From: DASXRC01 sp036506495
GTDB taxonomy: Bacteria; Actinomycetota; Actinomycetes; Mycobacteriales; Micromonosporaceae
DNA: 32,085 nucleotides
Direction: 5' to 3'
Assembly: GCA_036506495.1 (NCBI GenBank)
Contig: DASXRQ010000259.1
Location: 1-32,085, forward strand
The notes under the pieces were generated by a model that worked only from the letters and a program-made list of their open reading frames with translations, did no database searches and was not told the origin of the DNA. How positions within the stretch are numbered: position 1 is the stretch's first letter; every line of letters begins with the position of its first letter. A program made the translations under genes and the position numbers. Below, piece by piece: positions 7,450 to 15,402 of this stretch.

Positions 7450-9378
7450 ATGCCCGCGCGTGCGCGTGCCCGCACTCGGCCGCTCGTCGCCGGCCTGGCC
7501 TGCCTGATCGCCGCCGCCGCGCTCCTCGCCGGCTGCTCGAAGGGCGGCGGGCCGAAGGGCGCGCTCGACGCGTTCCTCGCCGGCTGGCCGACCGGCAAGC
7601 TGGACAACGTCGGGTTCCTCGCGCCGACCGGAGACAAGCTCCCCGCCAGCCAGGTCGCGGCCCAGATCCGCGGGCTATCCGGCGACCTGCGGGGCACGCC
7701 ACCGGATTTGCGCATCGACGGAGATCCGAAGATCACGAAGGACCTGGCCACCGCCCGGGTCAAGGTCGACTGGAAGCTGCCCGGCGGCAACCACTGGACG
7801 TTCCCGACGACCGTACGCCTGAAGAAGTTCGCCGATGACTGGGCGATCATCTGGGAGCCGGCGATCATCAACGCCGGCCTCGAGGTCGGCGACGAGCTGG
7901 CCGTACGCCGCGTGCCGTCCGCCCGCGCCTCGATCCTCGACGGCGCTGGGCAGCCGATCTTCGAGCCGCGGCCGGTGGTGGTCGTCGGCGTACAGCCGAA
8001 TGAGGTCGCCGACATCGCGGACCTCGTGCGGCAGCTGGACGCGGCGTTCCGGTCGCTGCCCATACCCGCCGTCGACCTCAGCGACCTACCGGCCCGGGTG
8101 AAGGCGGCCGGCCCCACCGCGTTCGTCGACGTGGCGGTTCTGCGCGAGCCCGCGTACAACCAGATTCGCGGCCGCATCCACGACCTGGCCGGCACCGTGT
8201 TCCGCCGGGAGAGCCGTGACCTGGCGCCGACGAGAGAGTTCGCCCGGGCGCTGCTCGGGACCGTTGACGACGCGACAAAGGATGACCTGGACAAGAACCC
8301 GGGCACGTACCAGGCCGGCGACAAGGTTGGCCACGGCGGGCTGCAGGAGCGCTACGACGAACGGCTGCGAGGCGTACCCGGCGAGCGCGTGGTGATCGAG
8401 CGGAAGGCCGCCGACGGCACGGTGACGGAGACCGAGGTGTTCACGGCCGAACCGAAGGCGGGCACGCCGGTGAAGACCACGCTCGACGCTCGGGTGCAGC
8501 GGGCCGCCGATGCCGCGCTTGGACCCGAGGCGCGCAACGCTTCGGTCGTCGCCGTGCGCGTCAACGACGGTTCCGTGCTCGCGGCCGCGAATGGACCCCG
8601 CGGCGGCAGCCAGAACCTGGCGTTCACCGCCCAGGTGCCGCCCGGCTCGACGTTCAAGATGGTGAGCGCGTTGGGCCTGCTGGACCGGGGCGCCGTGACC
8701 CTGGATGGGGTCGTGGCCTGCCCGAAGAACATCACCGTCGACGGGCAGACGTTCAAGAACTCCCACGACTTCGCGCTCGGGTCCGTGAAGTTCCGGGAGG
8801 ACTTCGCGAAGTCGTGCAACACCGCGTTCGCCTCGCTGGCGCCCAAGCTCGGGCCGGACGGCCTCGCTCGGGCCGGCGCGAGCCTCGGCCTCGGCGGCGC
8901 CTGGGACCTGGGTGTCGACGCGTTCAGCGGCAAGGTGTCCAGCGGCGGCGCCGCCGCCGAACAGGCGATGGCGGCGTTCGGGCAGGGCGCCACCCAGGTC
9001 AGTCCGCTGGCGATGGCGGCGGCCGCCGCGGCCGTTGCGCGCGGCCAGTGGCAGCAGCCGAACGTGCTGCTCGACCCGGCGCCGAAGAGCCCGGCCCAAC
9101 CGGGCCCCCGGCTCAAGGCGGGCAGCGTCGACCCGTTGAAGACGATGATGCGTGAGGTCGTCACGTACGGCACCGGCAAGGCGCTCGGGGACGTGCCCGG
9201 GCAGCCGGTGTATGGCAAGACCGGCACCGCCGAGTTCGACGGGAACCCGGCGCACACTCACGCGTGGTTCGTCGGCTGGCAGGGCGACATTGCGCTCGCG
9301 GTCTTCATCCAGAACGGCGGCGACAGCACGACGAGCTCGGTACCCCTCGCGGAGCGCTTCCTCCGCAACCTCGGCTAG
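7450..9378 (+). CDS. Lipoprotein class B penicillin-binding protein (PBP-lipo/MecA-like transpeptidase)
   Basis: A 642-residue peptidoglycan DD-transpeptidase. It begins with a lipoprotein signal peptide ending in the lipobox LLAGC (Cys29), so it should be anchored to the outer face of the membrane. An NTF2-like MecA N-terminal domain (about 35-160) and a dimerisation region follow. The transpeptidase domain holds all three active-site motifs: STFK with nucleophile Ser400, SCN at 455-457 and KTG at 590-592. The ATG at 7450 has GGAGG at 7438-7442. The architecture matches the mycobacterial PBP-lipo (Rv2864c) type. It lies divergent from gdh and ends 11 nt before the 26-bp inverted repeat. Low-affinity MecA relatives tolerate beta-lactams, but the domain architecture alone does not show that here. 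Confidence 0.93.
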   Translation: MPARARARTRPLVAGLACLIAAAALLAGCSKGGGPKGALDAFLAGWPTGKLDNVGFLAPTGDKLPASQVAAQIRGLSGDLRGTPPDLRIDGDPKITKDLATARVKVDWKLPGGNHWTFPTTVRLKKFADDWAIIWEPAIINAGLEVGDELAVRRVPSARASILDGAGQPIFEPRPVVVVGVQPNEVADIADLVRQLDAAFRSLPIPAVDLSDLPARVKAAGPTAFVDVAVLREPAYNQIRGRIHDLAGTVFRRESRDLAPTREFARALLGTVDDATKDDLDKNPGTYQAGDKVGHGGLQERYDERLRGVPGERVVIERKAADGTVTETEVFTAEPKAGTPVKTTLDARVQRAADAALGPEARNASVVAVRVNDGSVLAAANGPRGGSQNLAFTAQVPPGSTFKMVSALGLLDRGAVTLDGVVACPKNITVDGQTFKNSHDFALGSVKFREDFAKSCNTAFASLAPKLGPDGLARAGASLGLGGAWDLGVDAFSGKVSSGGAAAEQAMAAFGQGATQVSPLAMAAAAAAVARGQWQQPNVLLDPAPKSPAQPGPRLKAGSVDPLKTMMREVVTYGTGKALGDVPGQPVYGKTGTAEFDGNPAHTHAWFVGWQGDIALAVFIQNGGDSTTSSVPLAERFLRNLG

Positions 9379-9380
9379 CT

Positions 9381-9463
9381 CTTCCCTCGGCCGTGGATCT
9401 AGGGCGAATACTGGTGACCGGAGATCAAGTAACCAGTATTCGCCCTAGATCCACGGCGGGAAG
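9381..9463. terminator. Long perfect inverted repeat, bidirectional terminator
   Basis: The arms 9390-9415 and 9432-9457 are exact 26-bp reverse complements around a 16-nt loop. Outside them CTTCCC (9381-9386) can pair with GGGAAG (9458-9463) after a 3-nt bulge, giving a stem of about 32 bp. It lies between the stop codons of the convergent PBP and arginase-family genes and fills nearly the whole 102-bp gap. Termination of both transcripts is the simplest role. Its length, perfection and AT-richer core are unusual for an ordinary terminator. Confidence 0.75.
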
Positions 9464-9480
9464 GGGGGCGGCGCGAGAGC

Positions 9481-10494
9481 CTAGCCGCGGGGGGCGGGGA
9501 CGGCGGGCGCCTTCGGTGGCTTGCCCGGCCGCTCGCGACGGCTGCGCGGCGTACGTCCCGGGGAGGGGTCGTCCGCGGGCTCGGCGGCCCGCAGCGGGGC
9601 GAGTCCGGCGGCGAGGGCGGCGGCGAGCTCGCCGGCGTACGCGCCGTCCGGGTCGTAGTCCGGGTCGAACACGGTCAGCTCGAGGCCGAGGCAGTCCGGC
9701 GTGCCGACCAGACCGGCGACGAGGAGCTCCAGCTCGGCGAACGCGATGCCGCCCGGCTCGGGGGCGTCCACCGCCGGCATCACCGCCGGGTCGAGTACGT
9801 CCACATCCACGTGGACCCAGAAGCCGGCACAGTCGGTGAGCTGTTCGCGGGCCCAACCGGCCGTGCGGGCGGCGCCCTCCGCGCGCAGCGCCGGCACGGG
9901 CCGCGCGACGATGCCCGCGGCCTGCAGATCGAGGCGGTACTCGTCATTGCCGCGGATGCCGAGCACGACGACGTCCGCGTCCCGGAAGTACGGCCGGCGT
10001 CCCTCGATGCCCGCCAGGTCGCCCTGGCCGCGCCCGGTCGCCAGGGCCAGATCCTCGCCGGCGGCGGCGCCGACGTACGAGGCGTTCCCGGGGTGGCGGA
10101 AATCGGAGTGACCGTCGACGAACACGAGACCGACCCGGCCGCCGACCGCCTCGCCCCGCCGGTTCATCGCGAGCGCCGAGCCGAGCATGATCGAACAGTC
10201 GCCGCCGAGCACGAGCGGGAATTCGCCCGCATCGATGATCGCGCCGATCCGGTCGGCGAGCCGCATCGAGTACGAGGCGATCGCGGGCGCGTGGCACACG
10301 CCGTCACCCGGGCGCCACTGGCCCGGGTCGTACCGCGGCGGCGTGAGGCAGCCGGCGTCGCGCGCACCCAGCCGGGCCACCAGGTCGTGGTCGCGCAGGG
10401 CGCCCGGCGCCTTCGCGCAGCCCGGCACGGATGTCTCGGTGGGCGGGCGCAGACCGAGATTCGAGGGCGCGTCCAGCAGCGCGATCCGGCGCAT
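9481..10494 (-). CDS. Arginase/agmatinase-family (ureohydrolase) protein with a variant metal site
   Basis: A 337-residue member of the ureohydrolase family, Mn-dependent enzymes that hydrolyse guanidino compounds such as arginine or agmatine. Visible metal motifs are LGGDCS (98-101 region), VDGHSD (Asp127, His129, Asp131) and HVDVDVLDP (Asp230, Asp232). In typical members the first motif is GGDHS and its His binds manganese; here it is Cys100. The last 40 residues are a Pro/Arg-rich tail with no recognised domain. The ATG at 10494 lies 10 nt after the thioredoxin-TPR gene, so the two are probably co-transcribed. The substrate cannot be read from the sequence; arginase, agmatinase, guanidinobutyrase or a related activity is possible. 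Confidence 0.85.
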   Translation of the reverse strand: MRRIALLDAPSNLGLRPPTETSVPGCAKAPGALRDHDLVARLGARDAGCLTPPRYDPGQWRPGDGVCHAPAIASYSMRLADRIGAIIDAGEFPLVLGGDCSIMLGSALAMNRRGEAVGGRVGLVFVDGHSDFRHPGNASYVGAAAGEDLALATGRGQGDLAGIEGRRPYFRDADVVVLGIRGNDEYRLDLQAAGIVARPVPALRAEGAARTAGWAREQLTDCAGFWVHVDVDVLDPAVMPAVDAPEPGGIAFAELELLVAGLVGTPDCLGLELTVFDPDYDPDGAYAGELAAALAAGLAPLRAAEPADDPSPGRTPRSRRERPGKPPKAPAVPAPRG

Positions 10495-10504
10495 CTCGCG
10501 GCCG

Positions 10505-11473
10505 CTAGAACAGGGCGCTCGCGAGCGCGCGGCGGGCCGCGGCCACCGCCGGATCGTCGGGTCCGGCGACGGCGAACAGCGACACCAGGTGCCGCCGGAT
10601 CGTCTCCCGGTCGTCGCCCGCGCTCCGCCGGACCAGGTCGACCAGCCGGGCGTACGCCTGCTCCGCCTGGCCCGCCAGCACCTCGACATCGGCGGCGAGC
10701 AGCTGGCCGGGCACGTCGTCCGGGTTCGCCTGCGCGGCGGCGATCGCGGCCGCCGGATCGACCCCGACCACCCGGCGGGCGAGCGCCACGTGCGCGAGTC
10801 CGGACTCCGCGGCGTCGTTCGCCGGGGTCTCGGCGAGGATCTTCTTGTAGGCCCGTTCCGCCGCGTCGAGGTCGCCAGAGATCAACGCCTCGTCGGCCTC
10901 GGCGAGCCGCGGGTCCTCCGGTTCGGCCAGCTCCACGCCCCCGGCCTTCATCAACGCACCCACCCACTGGCGCAACTGGGCCTCGGGCACGACGCCGGTG
11001 AACGCGTCGACCGGCTGTCCCCCGACGATCGCGTACACCATCGGAATGCTCTGGACCCGGAACATCTGCGCCAGCCGCGGGTTGGCGTCGACGTCGACGC
11101 GGGCGAGGACCCACGAGCCCTCGGCCTCGACCGCGAGCTTCTCCAGCACCGGGGACAGCTGCTTGCACGGCTGGCACCACTCGGCCCAGAAGTCGATCAC
11201 GACCGGCGTCGACAGGGACCGCTCCAGCACCTCGGTCTGGAACGTCGCCTCGGTCACGTCGATGACGGCCACGCCACCGCCCGGCGACGCGGCAGGTGGC
11301 GGCGGGCCGCCCGCGACCGTCGGCCGGCTCGGCGACCCGGTCGGGGGGCCCGACGGGCCGGCCGACCCGGGCGACCCGGCAGACTCGGTCGGCCGGGGGC
11401 TCGCGCTTCTCAGCGCGCCTAGGTCGACGGCTCCGCGGGTGAAGATCGACTGGTTGGTCAGCGGGTCGCTCAT
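10505..11473 (-). CDS. Thioredoxin-TPR co-chaperone-like protein (CnoX/YbbN family)
   Basis: A 322-residue cytoplasmic protein. Residues 22-67 are a disordered Pro/Ser/Gly-rich linker. A thioredoxin domain follows (about 70-175) with the active site FWAEWCQPCKQL (Cys100, Cys103), then a helical TPR-like region (about 185-322). This matches the CnoX/YbbN architecture, in which the protein protects clients from oxidative damage and hands them to chaperones. E. coli CnoX lacks an active CxxC, whereas this one keeps WCxPC and could be redox-active. It starts 27 nt after the ABC ATPase gene and ends 10 nt before the arginase-family gene. In S. coelicolor a thioredoxin of this kind is, as I recall, also close to icmA. 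Confidence 0.88.
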   Translation of the reverse strand: MSDPLTNQSIFTRGAVDLGALRSASPRPTESAGSPGSAGPSGPPTGSPSRPTVAGGPPPPAASPGGGVAVIDVTEATFQTEVLERSLSTPVVIDFWAEWCQPCKQLSPVLEKLAVEAEGSWVLARVDVDANPRLAQMFRVQSIPMVYAIVGGQPVDAFTGVVPEAQLRQWVGALMKAGGVELAEPEDPRLAEADEALISGDLDAAERAYKKILAETPANDAAESGLAHVALARRVVGVDPAAAIAAAQANPDDVPGQLLAADVEVLAGQAEQAYARLVDLVRRSAGDDRETIRRHLVSLFAVAGPDDPAVAAARRALASALF

Positions 11474-11500
11474 GGTTGTCTAGTCTCGCACGCGTGCGGG

Positions 11501-12367
11501 TCAGGCCGCCGGTGCCGACGGCCCGGGCGGCACCGGGTCGCCGGGCCCAGCCATCAGGGTCACCGCGGTTCCCTCGTGGTCAACGGTGAACAGCGTCCCC
11601 GGCGGGAACGTGCCGAGCACGTCCGGCGGCAGTTGGACGGTCCCGTCGCCGGCCACAACCGCGAAGTCCTGCCCGTCCCGCCCCTCGGCGCCCACCCGGC
11701 CGTCCCGGATGGTCACCGCCCGGCCGAGCCGCGCACCGACGTCCGCATCGTGGGTGACGACGACGACCGTCGTGCCGTGGTGGGCGTTGACCGCCTCCAG
11801 CGCGTGGAGCACCTCGTCCCGGCCGCGGGTGTCCAGCTGCGACGTCGGCTCGTCCACCAGCAGCAGGCCCGGGGACGCAGCCACCCCGACGGCGAGCGCG
11901 GCCCTCTGCCGCGCGCCCGGCGACAGTGCACCGGGCCGTGCCGCGCCCTGACCGGCGAGCCCGACGAGGTCGAGGATCCGCTCCGGGTCGTCAAGCTCGA
12001 TTCCGGCCAGCCGGGCGGCGCGCCGCTGCGCGAGCCAGACGTTGCGCTCCAACGACGCGTACGGCAGGAGGTTGCGCCCCGCACCCTGCACGACCACGCC
12101 GATCTCCGTGCCGCGCAGCCGGGAGATCTCCCGGTCGGTCAGCTTGCCCATGTCGTACGTGCCGACGCTGACCCTGCCGGCCGACGGTCGCATGAGGCCG
12201 GCGAGCAAGGCAACCAGCGTCGACTTGCCCGAGCCGGACGGGCCGACGAGCGCCACCATCTCGCCGGGACTGATCGACAGATCGACCCCGGCCAGGGCAA
12301 CCACGTCGCCCGCGTCGGCACGGTAGATGTGCACCACTCGCCGGCAGGCAACCGCAAGACCGCTCAC
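11501..12367 (-). CDS. ABC transporter ATPase (MacB/LolD-like) with AbrB-like C-terminal beta-domain, module A
   Basis: A 288-residue ATPase that should power the two FtsX-like permeases encoded just upstream. Walker A is GPSGSGKST (42-50), the Q-loop Gln is 94, Walker B and catalytic Glu are LLLVDE (168-173), and the H-loop His is 206. The signature is LSPGA (148-152) instead of LSGGQ. After the ATPase core, residues 235-274 have the pattern VVAGDGTVQLPPDVL...PPGTLFTV, which resembles a SpoVT/AbrB swapped-hairpin domain; a Pro-rich tail follows. The GTG at 12367 has AAGGAGG at ideal spacing and overlaps the permease stop by 4 bp (GTGA), so translation is coupled. It is a close paralogue of the ATPase at 21755-22834. 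Confidence 0.92.
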   Translation of the reverse strand: MSGLAVACRRVVHIYRADAGDVVALAGVDLSISPGEMVALVGPSGSGKSTLVALLAGLMRPSAGRVSVGTYDMGKLTDREISRLRGTEIGVVVQGAGRNLLPYASLERNVWLAQRRAARLAGIELDDPERILDLVGLAGQGAARPGALSPGARQRAALAVGVAASPGLLLVDEPTSQLDTRGRDEVLHALEAVNAHHGTTVVVVTHDADVGARLGRAVTIRDGRVGAEGRDGQDFAVVAGDGTVQLPPDVLGTFPPGTLFTVDHEGTAVTLMAGPGDPVPPGPSAPAA

Positions 12368-15300
12368 CGGATCCCTCCTTCGTCGGCTGGTCTGGTCGCA
12401 CCACGGATGGCGTACCCAGCGATCGCCGCGGCGGCCAGGAGCAGGACGGCGACGCCCAGCCACGGGCCCACGAGCGGCCCAGGGGTGGGCACCGGCGCGC
12501 GGACGTGCCAGGCGTCGTCCGCGAAGAGCGGCACGCCGTCCCCCACGACCGCCCACACCGCCAGGGCGAGCGCCGGGCCGGCCACGAGGGCCGCACCGGC
12601 GAGCCATAGCTGGCCACGGGTGGCCGCCGCACGTACGACGCGGGCCGGCACTCCCTGCGTACGCAGAGCCGTCAGGTCCGCGGCCCGGCGTTGCCGGTCG
12701 ACCCCGACCACGAGGGCGAGGCCGCAGATGGCGAGGAGCACGGCGAGTAGGCCCGCGATCAGGCTGAACTGGGTGGCGAGGGCCGGGCCCTCCCGGCGCT
12801 GCTTGTCCAGCGCGTCGGCGAGCCGCTGCTCCCCCTCGACGATCAGCCCCTGCTCCTGTAGCCGGTCGACCGCGTCCGCCGGAGCCCCGTACCCCAACCA
12901 CACCTCGGATCGCAGCGTGTTGCTCGTCGGCGTCGACGCCAGCAGGTACTCCAGGTCGGCGAGCATGCCGTTGGCGCCGAGTCGGGGCAGCAGCGGCACG
13001 GTCGCGACGGGGGCTGCGGCCAGCTCACTGCCGTCCAGACCCTGTGCCACCCCGGCCGCGCCGGAGCCGCTCACGAGCAGGGGCAGCGGCTGGGGCGCGT
13101 CGGCGACCTTGACGGTCACGGTCCGGTGCTCCGCCGGCAGCCGCAGCCCCAGGCCGTCCCGGCCGTTCGGCGCGATGACGGGCGATCCGGTGGCCGCCTC
13201 GGGGTCACGCCACCGCGCCGGGTCGGCGAGGTCCGCCGCACGAGCGATCACCCGGTCCGGATCCCGCTGCCGGATCTCGCGGATGGTCACGGCGAGGTCG
13301 CGGTCGCCGGCCGCGTCGACCATCTGCTCGAGGGTAAGCGACGCGAGCCGGCAGCCGCGGCGGCAGAGGGGGACCGAGGCGGTGTACGCATGGCGGCCGG
13401 CCCGCAGCCTACCCACGAGCACCTCGGCCGAGTCGCCGAGCGGCACCGAGACCACCGTGGCCCGCAGGTCGACGGTGCCGTCCGGACCTTCGGCGACGTC
13501 GGCGTCGACGATCAGGTCCGCGCCGTCGACCCGGATGGACTCGGGTCGGGCCGGCCGGATCCGGTCGGGAACCGAGGCCGGGGGTACGCCGCCGGACCGG
13601 TCGGGCCAGACCGCGGTGGCGGCGAGGCGGGGCGAGTCGACGGCCAGGAAGTTCGCCGTCGTACCGGTGACCGGCACCGAGACCGCGGCCATCGCGAATG
13701 TGCCGCGCGGGTCGACCGTCCGCACGGCGTGTAGGAGCTCTGCCGGCGGGACGGCCTGGACCTGAACCACATGGGCCGCACCGGCCTCGACTCCGGCGCG
13801 GTCGATCCGGGCCCGTTCACCGACGTCCGCGGTCGTCACCGCGAACGTCATCAATGCCGTGCCCACGACCAGGAGCGCGAGCACGCGGCGGGACGCCGGC
13901 CGGCGGGCCAGGTCGATCGCGGCGAGGCCGACGGCGAGCCGACCCCGGGCCAGCGCCCGCCGCCCGGCTCGGGTCGCCATCGGGCCGAGCAGGCGGGCCA
14001 CGAGGAGGCCCCCGGCGAGCATCAGCACCGCCGGCACGAGCACCGGCAGCAGCCCGTGCGCCCGCCCACCGCTGGTCCGCTGGTCGACCACCGCGGCGGC
14101 CGCCACCCCCAGCACTACGACCTCGGCGCCGGCCGTACGCCACCACGCCGCTCGGCTGGGCACCCGGCGCAGCAGCTCGGTGGTCGGCGTGGCCAGGTCA
14201 CGACGCAGGGCGAGCAGCGCCGCGGCGAGCGCACCGGCGAGCGCGGCGAGCGCCCACCATGCGTCGGCCGCCGTGACCGGAACGTCCGATGGCCCGGACG
14301 TCAGCCGGATCCCCAGCCAGGCCACCCAGTGCCCGGCCAGGTACCCCACTGGCGCGCCGACGAGCAGCGCCAGCACGCTCTCCGCCGCGGCCAGCCACCA
14401 ACGTTGTCCGCGACCCGAGCCGCGCAACGCGACCAGGCCGAGCTCCGCGCGCCGCTCCTCGGACGCGTATCCCACGGCGAGGAACACCACGTACCAGCAC
14501 AGCAGGATCACCGGCACCGCCGCCATCGGCACGAGCAGTCCCAACAGGGTCCGGTTCGCCGCGACTCGGCCGCTGAGTTCCGGTACGCCGCTCGACACAT
14601 GGATGTCCGCGGCGGTCGCGAGGGCAGTCAGGTCGGCGATCTCGTGCGGCAGCGCGGCCAGTCGGCGCGGAGTCAGGGTGCCTGGGCGCGGGACGAGGTC
14701 CATCTGCTGGAACTCGGGGACCTCGAGCCGGAACAGCAGCATGGTCGTCCGCGAGGAAATCACGGGCTCCCACTGCGGGTCGCGCGGTCCGACGGCGGGG
14801 AACGGCGAGACCGGGCCCCAGTACGGCTCGCTTGGTGCCGTCGGGCGGTAGACGCCGACGACGGACACGGGAACCACATTGCCCACCGGCACGGGTCCGT
14901 CGGCGGTCTGCTTGAGTTGCGACATCGGGAGGGTATTGCCCACGGTGATCTTGCCAGCCCGCGCGCTCGGCTCCCCCACCATCACCTCGCCCGCTCCGGT
15001 CGGACAACGCCCGGTTACGGGCGTGACGTGCTCGCACACCCGGTCCCGAAACGTCAGGCGCCACAGCTCGGCGCGGTCAACGACTCCCACGTCGAATGAC
15101 GCGGTGAAGATCGGCTGGAAGCCTTGGAGCTGATACGTGACCGCGCCGGACTGTTCGAAGGTCCCGTCCGGCCGGTACGACGGCGACCCGTCGGAAGCGG
15201 CGTGACCGGCCGGCGGTTGCGCGGAGACCACCTGGTTGGCCGGTGTGGCCGCGGCGAGCTCCGCCCGCACGCTCGCCGCGTCGGCGGCCGCCAGATACGC

Positions 15301-15402
15301 GGGCACCGCGACCGCGGATCCGACCGCGAGCGCGGCGAGCACGGCGACCATCGCCGCCCGCCACGGACGGGCGCGCAGCATGAGAACCGCCAGCGCGATC
15401 AT
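12364..15402 (-). CDS. Giant FtsX-like ABC permease, module A permease 1
   Basis: A 1012-residue MacB/FtsX-type permease. Layout: one N-terminal membrane helix (about 17-35), extracellular domain 1 (about 40-290), a central bundle of helices (about 292-525) containing the FtsX coupling stretch YASEERRAELGLVALRG, extracellular domain 2 (about 530-855) and a C-terminal helix group (about 885-1007). Domain 1 has Cys123 and Cys133 in DRVCEH...GRC. Domain 2 has Cys680 and Cys684 in VPLCRRGCRL and the block LGANGMLADLEYLL. All are shared with the other two permeases here. ATG at 15402 overlaps the upstream permease stop by 4 bp. MacB-type proteins usually couple ATP hydrolysis to extracytoplasmic work or substrate extrusion; the substrate is unknown. 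Confidence 0.9.
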   Translation of the reverse strand: MIALAVLMLRARPWRAAMVAVLAALAVGSAVAVPAYLAAADAASVRAELAAATPANQVVSAQPPAGHAASDGSPSYRPDGTFEQSGAVTYQLQGFQPIFTASFDVGVVDRAELWRLTFRDRVCEHVTPVTGRCPTGAGEVMVGEPSARAGKITVGNTLPMSQLKQTADGPVPVGNVVPVSVVGVYRPTAPSEPYWGPVSPFPAVGPRDPQWEPVISSRTTMLLFRLEVPEFQQMDLVPRPGTLTPRRLAALPHEIADLTALATAADIHVSSGVPELSGRVAANRTLLGLLVPMAAVPVILLCWYVVFLAVGYASEERRAELGLVALRGSGRGQRWWLAAAESVLALLVGAPVGYLAGHWVAWLGIRLTSGPSDVPVTAADAWWALAALAGALAAALLALRRDLATPTTELLRRVPSRAAWWRTAGAEVVVLGVAAAAVVDQRTSGGRAHGLLPVLVPAVLMLAGGLLVARLLGPMATRAGRRALARGRLAVGLAAIDLARRPASRRVLALLVVGTALMTFAVTTADVGERARIDRAGVEAGAAHVVQVQAVPPAELLHAVRTVDPRGTFAMAAVSVPVTGTTANFLAVDSPRLAATAVWPDRSGGVPPASVPDRIRPARPESIRVDGADLIVDADVAEGPDGTVDLRATVVSVPLGDSAEVLVGRLRAGRHAYTASVPLCRRGCRLASLTLEQMVDAAGDRDLAVTIREIRQRDPDRVIARAADLADPARWRDPEAATGSPVIAPNGRDGLGLRLPAEHRTVTVKVADAPQPLPLLVSGSGAAGVAQGLDGSELAAAPVATVPLLPRLGANGMLADLEYLLASTPTSNTLRSEVWLGYGAPADAVDRLQEQGLIVEGEQRLADALDKQRREGPALATQFSLIAGLLAVLLAICGLALVVGVDRQRRAADLTALRTQGVPARVVRAAATRGQLWLAGAALVAGPALALAVWAVVGDGVPLFADDAWHVRAPVPTPGPLVGPWLGVAVLLLAAAAIAGYAIRGATRPADEGGIR

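Noticed and set aside
10505..11473. Extracellular thiol-disulfide exchange partner for the cysteine pairs of the permeases
   Set aside because: The WCQPC protein has no signal peptide or membrane anchor, so it should be cytoplasmic and unable to reach the ectodomain cysteines.
11485..11496. CGCACGCGTGCG palindrome upstream of the thioredoxin-TPR gene
   Set aside because: It is perfect but short, made only of common GC-rich dinucleotides, and lies in a 27-nt gap within an apparent operon. It is not distinguishable from chance.
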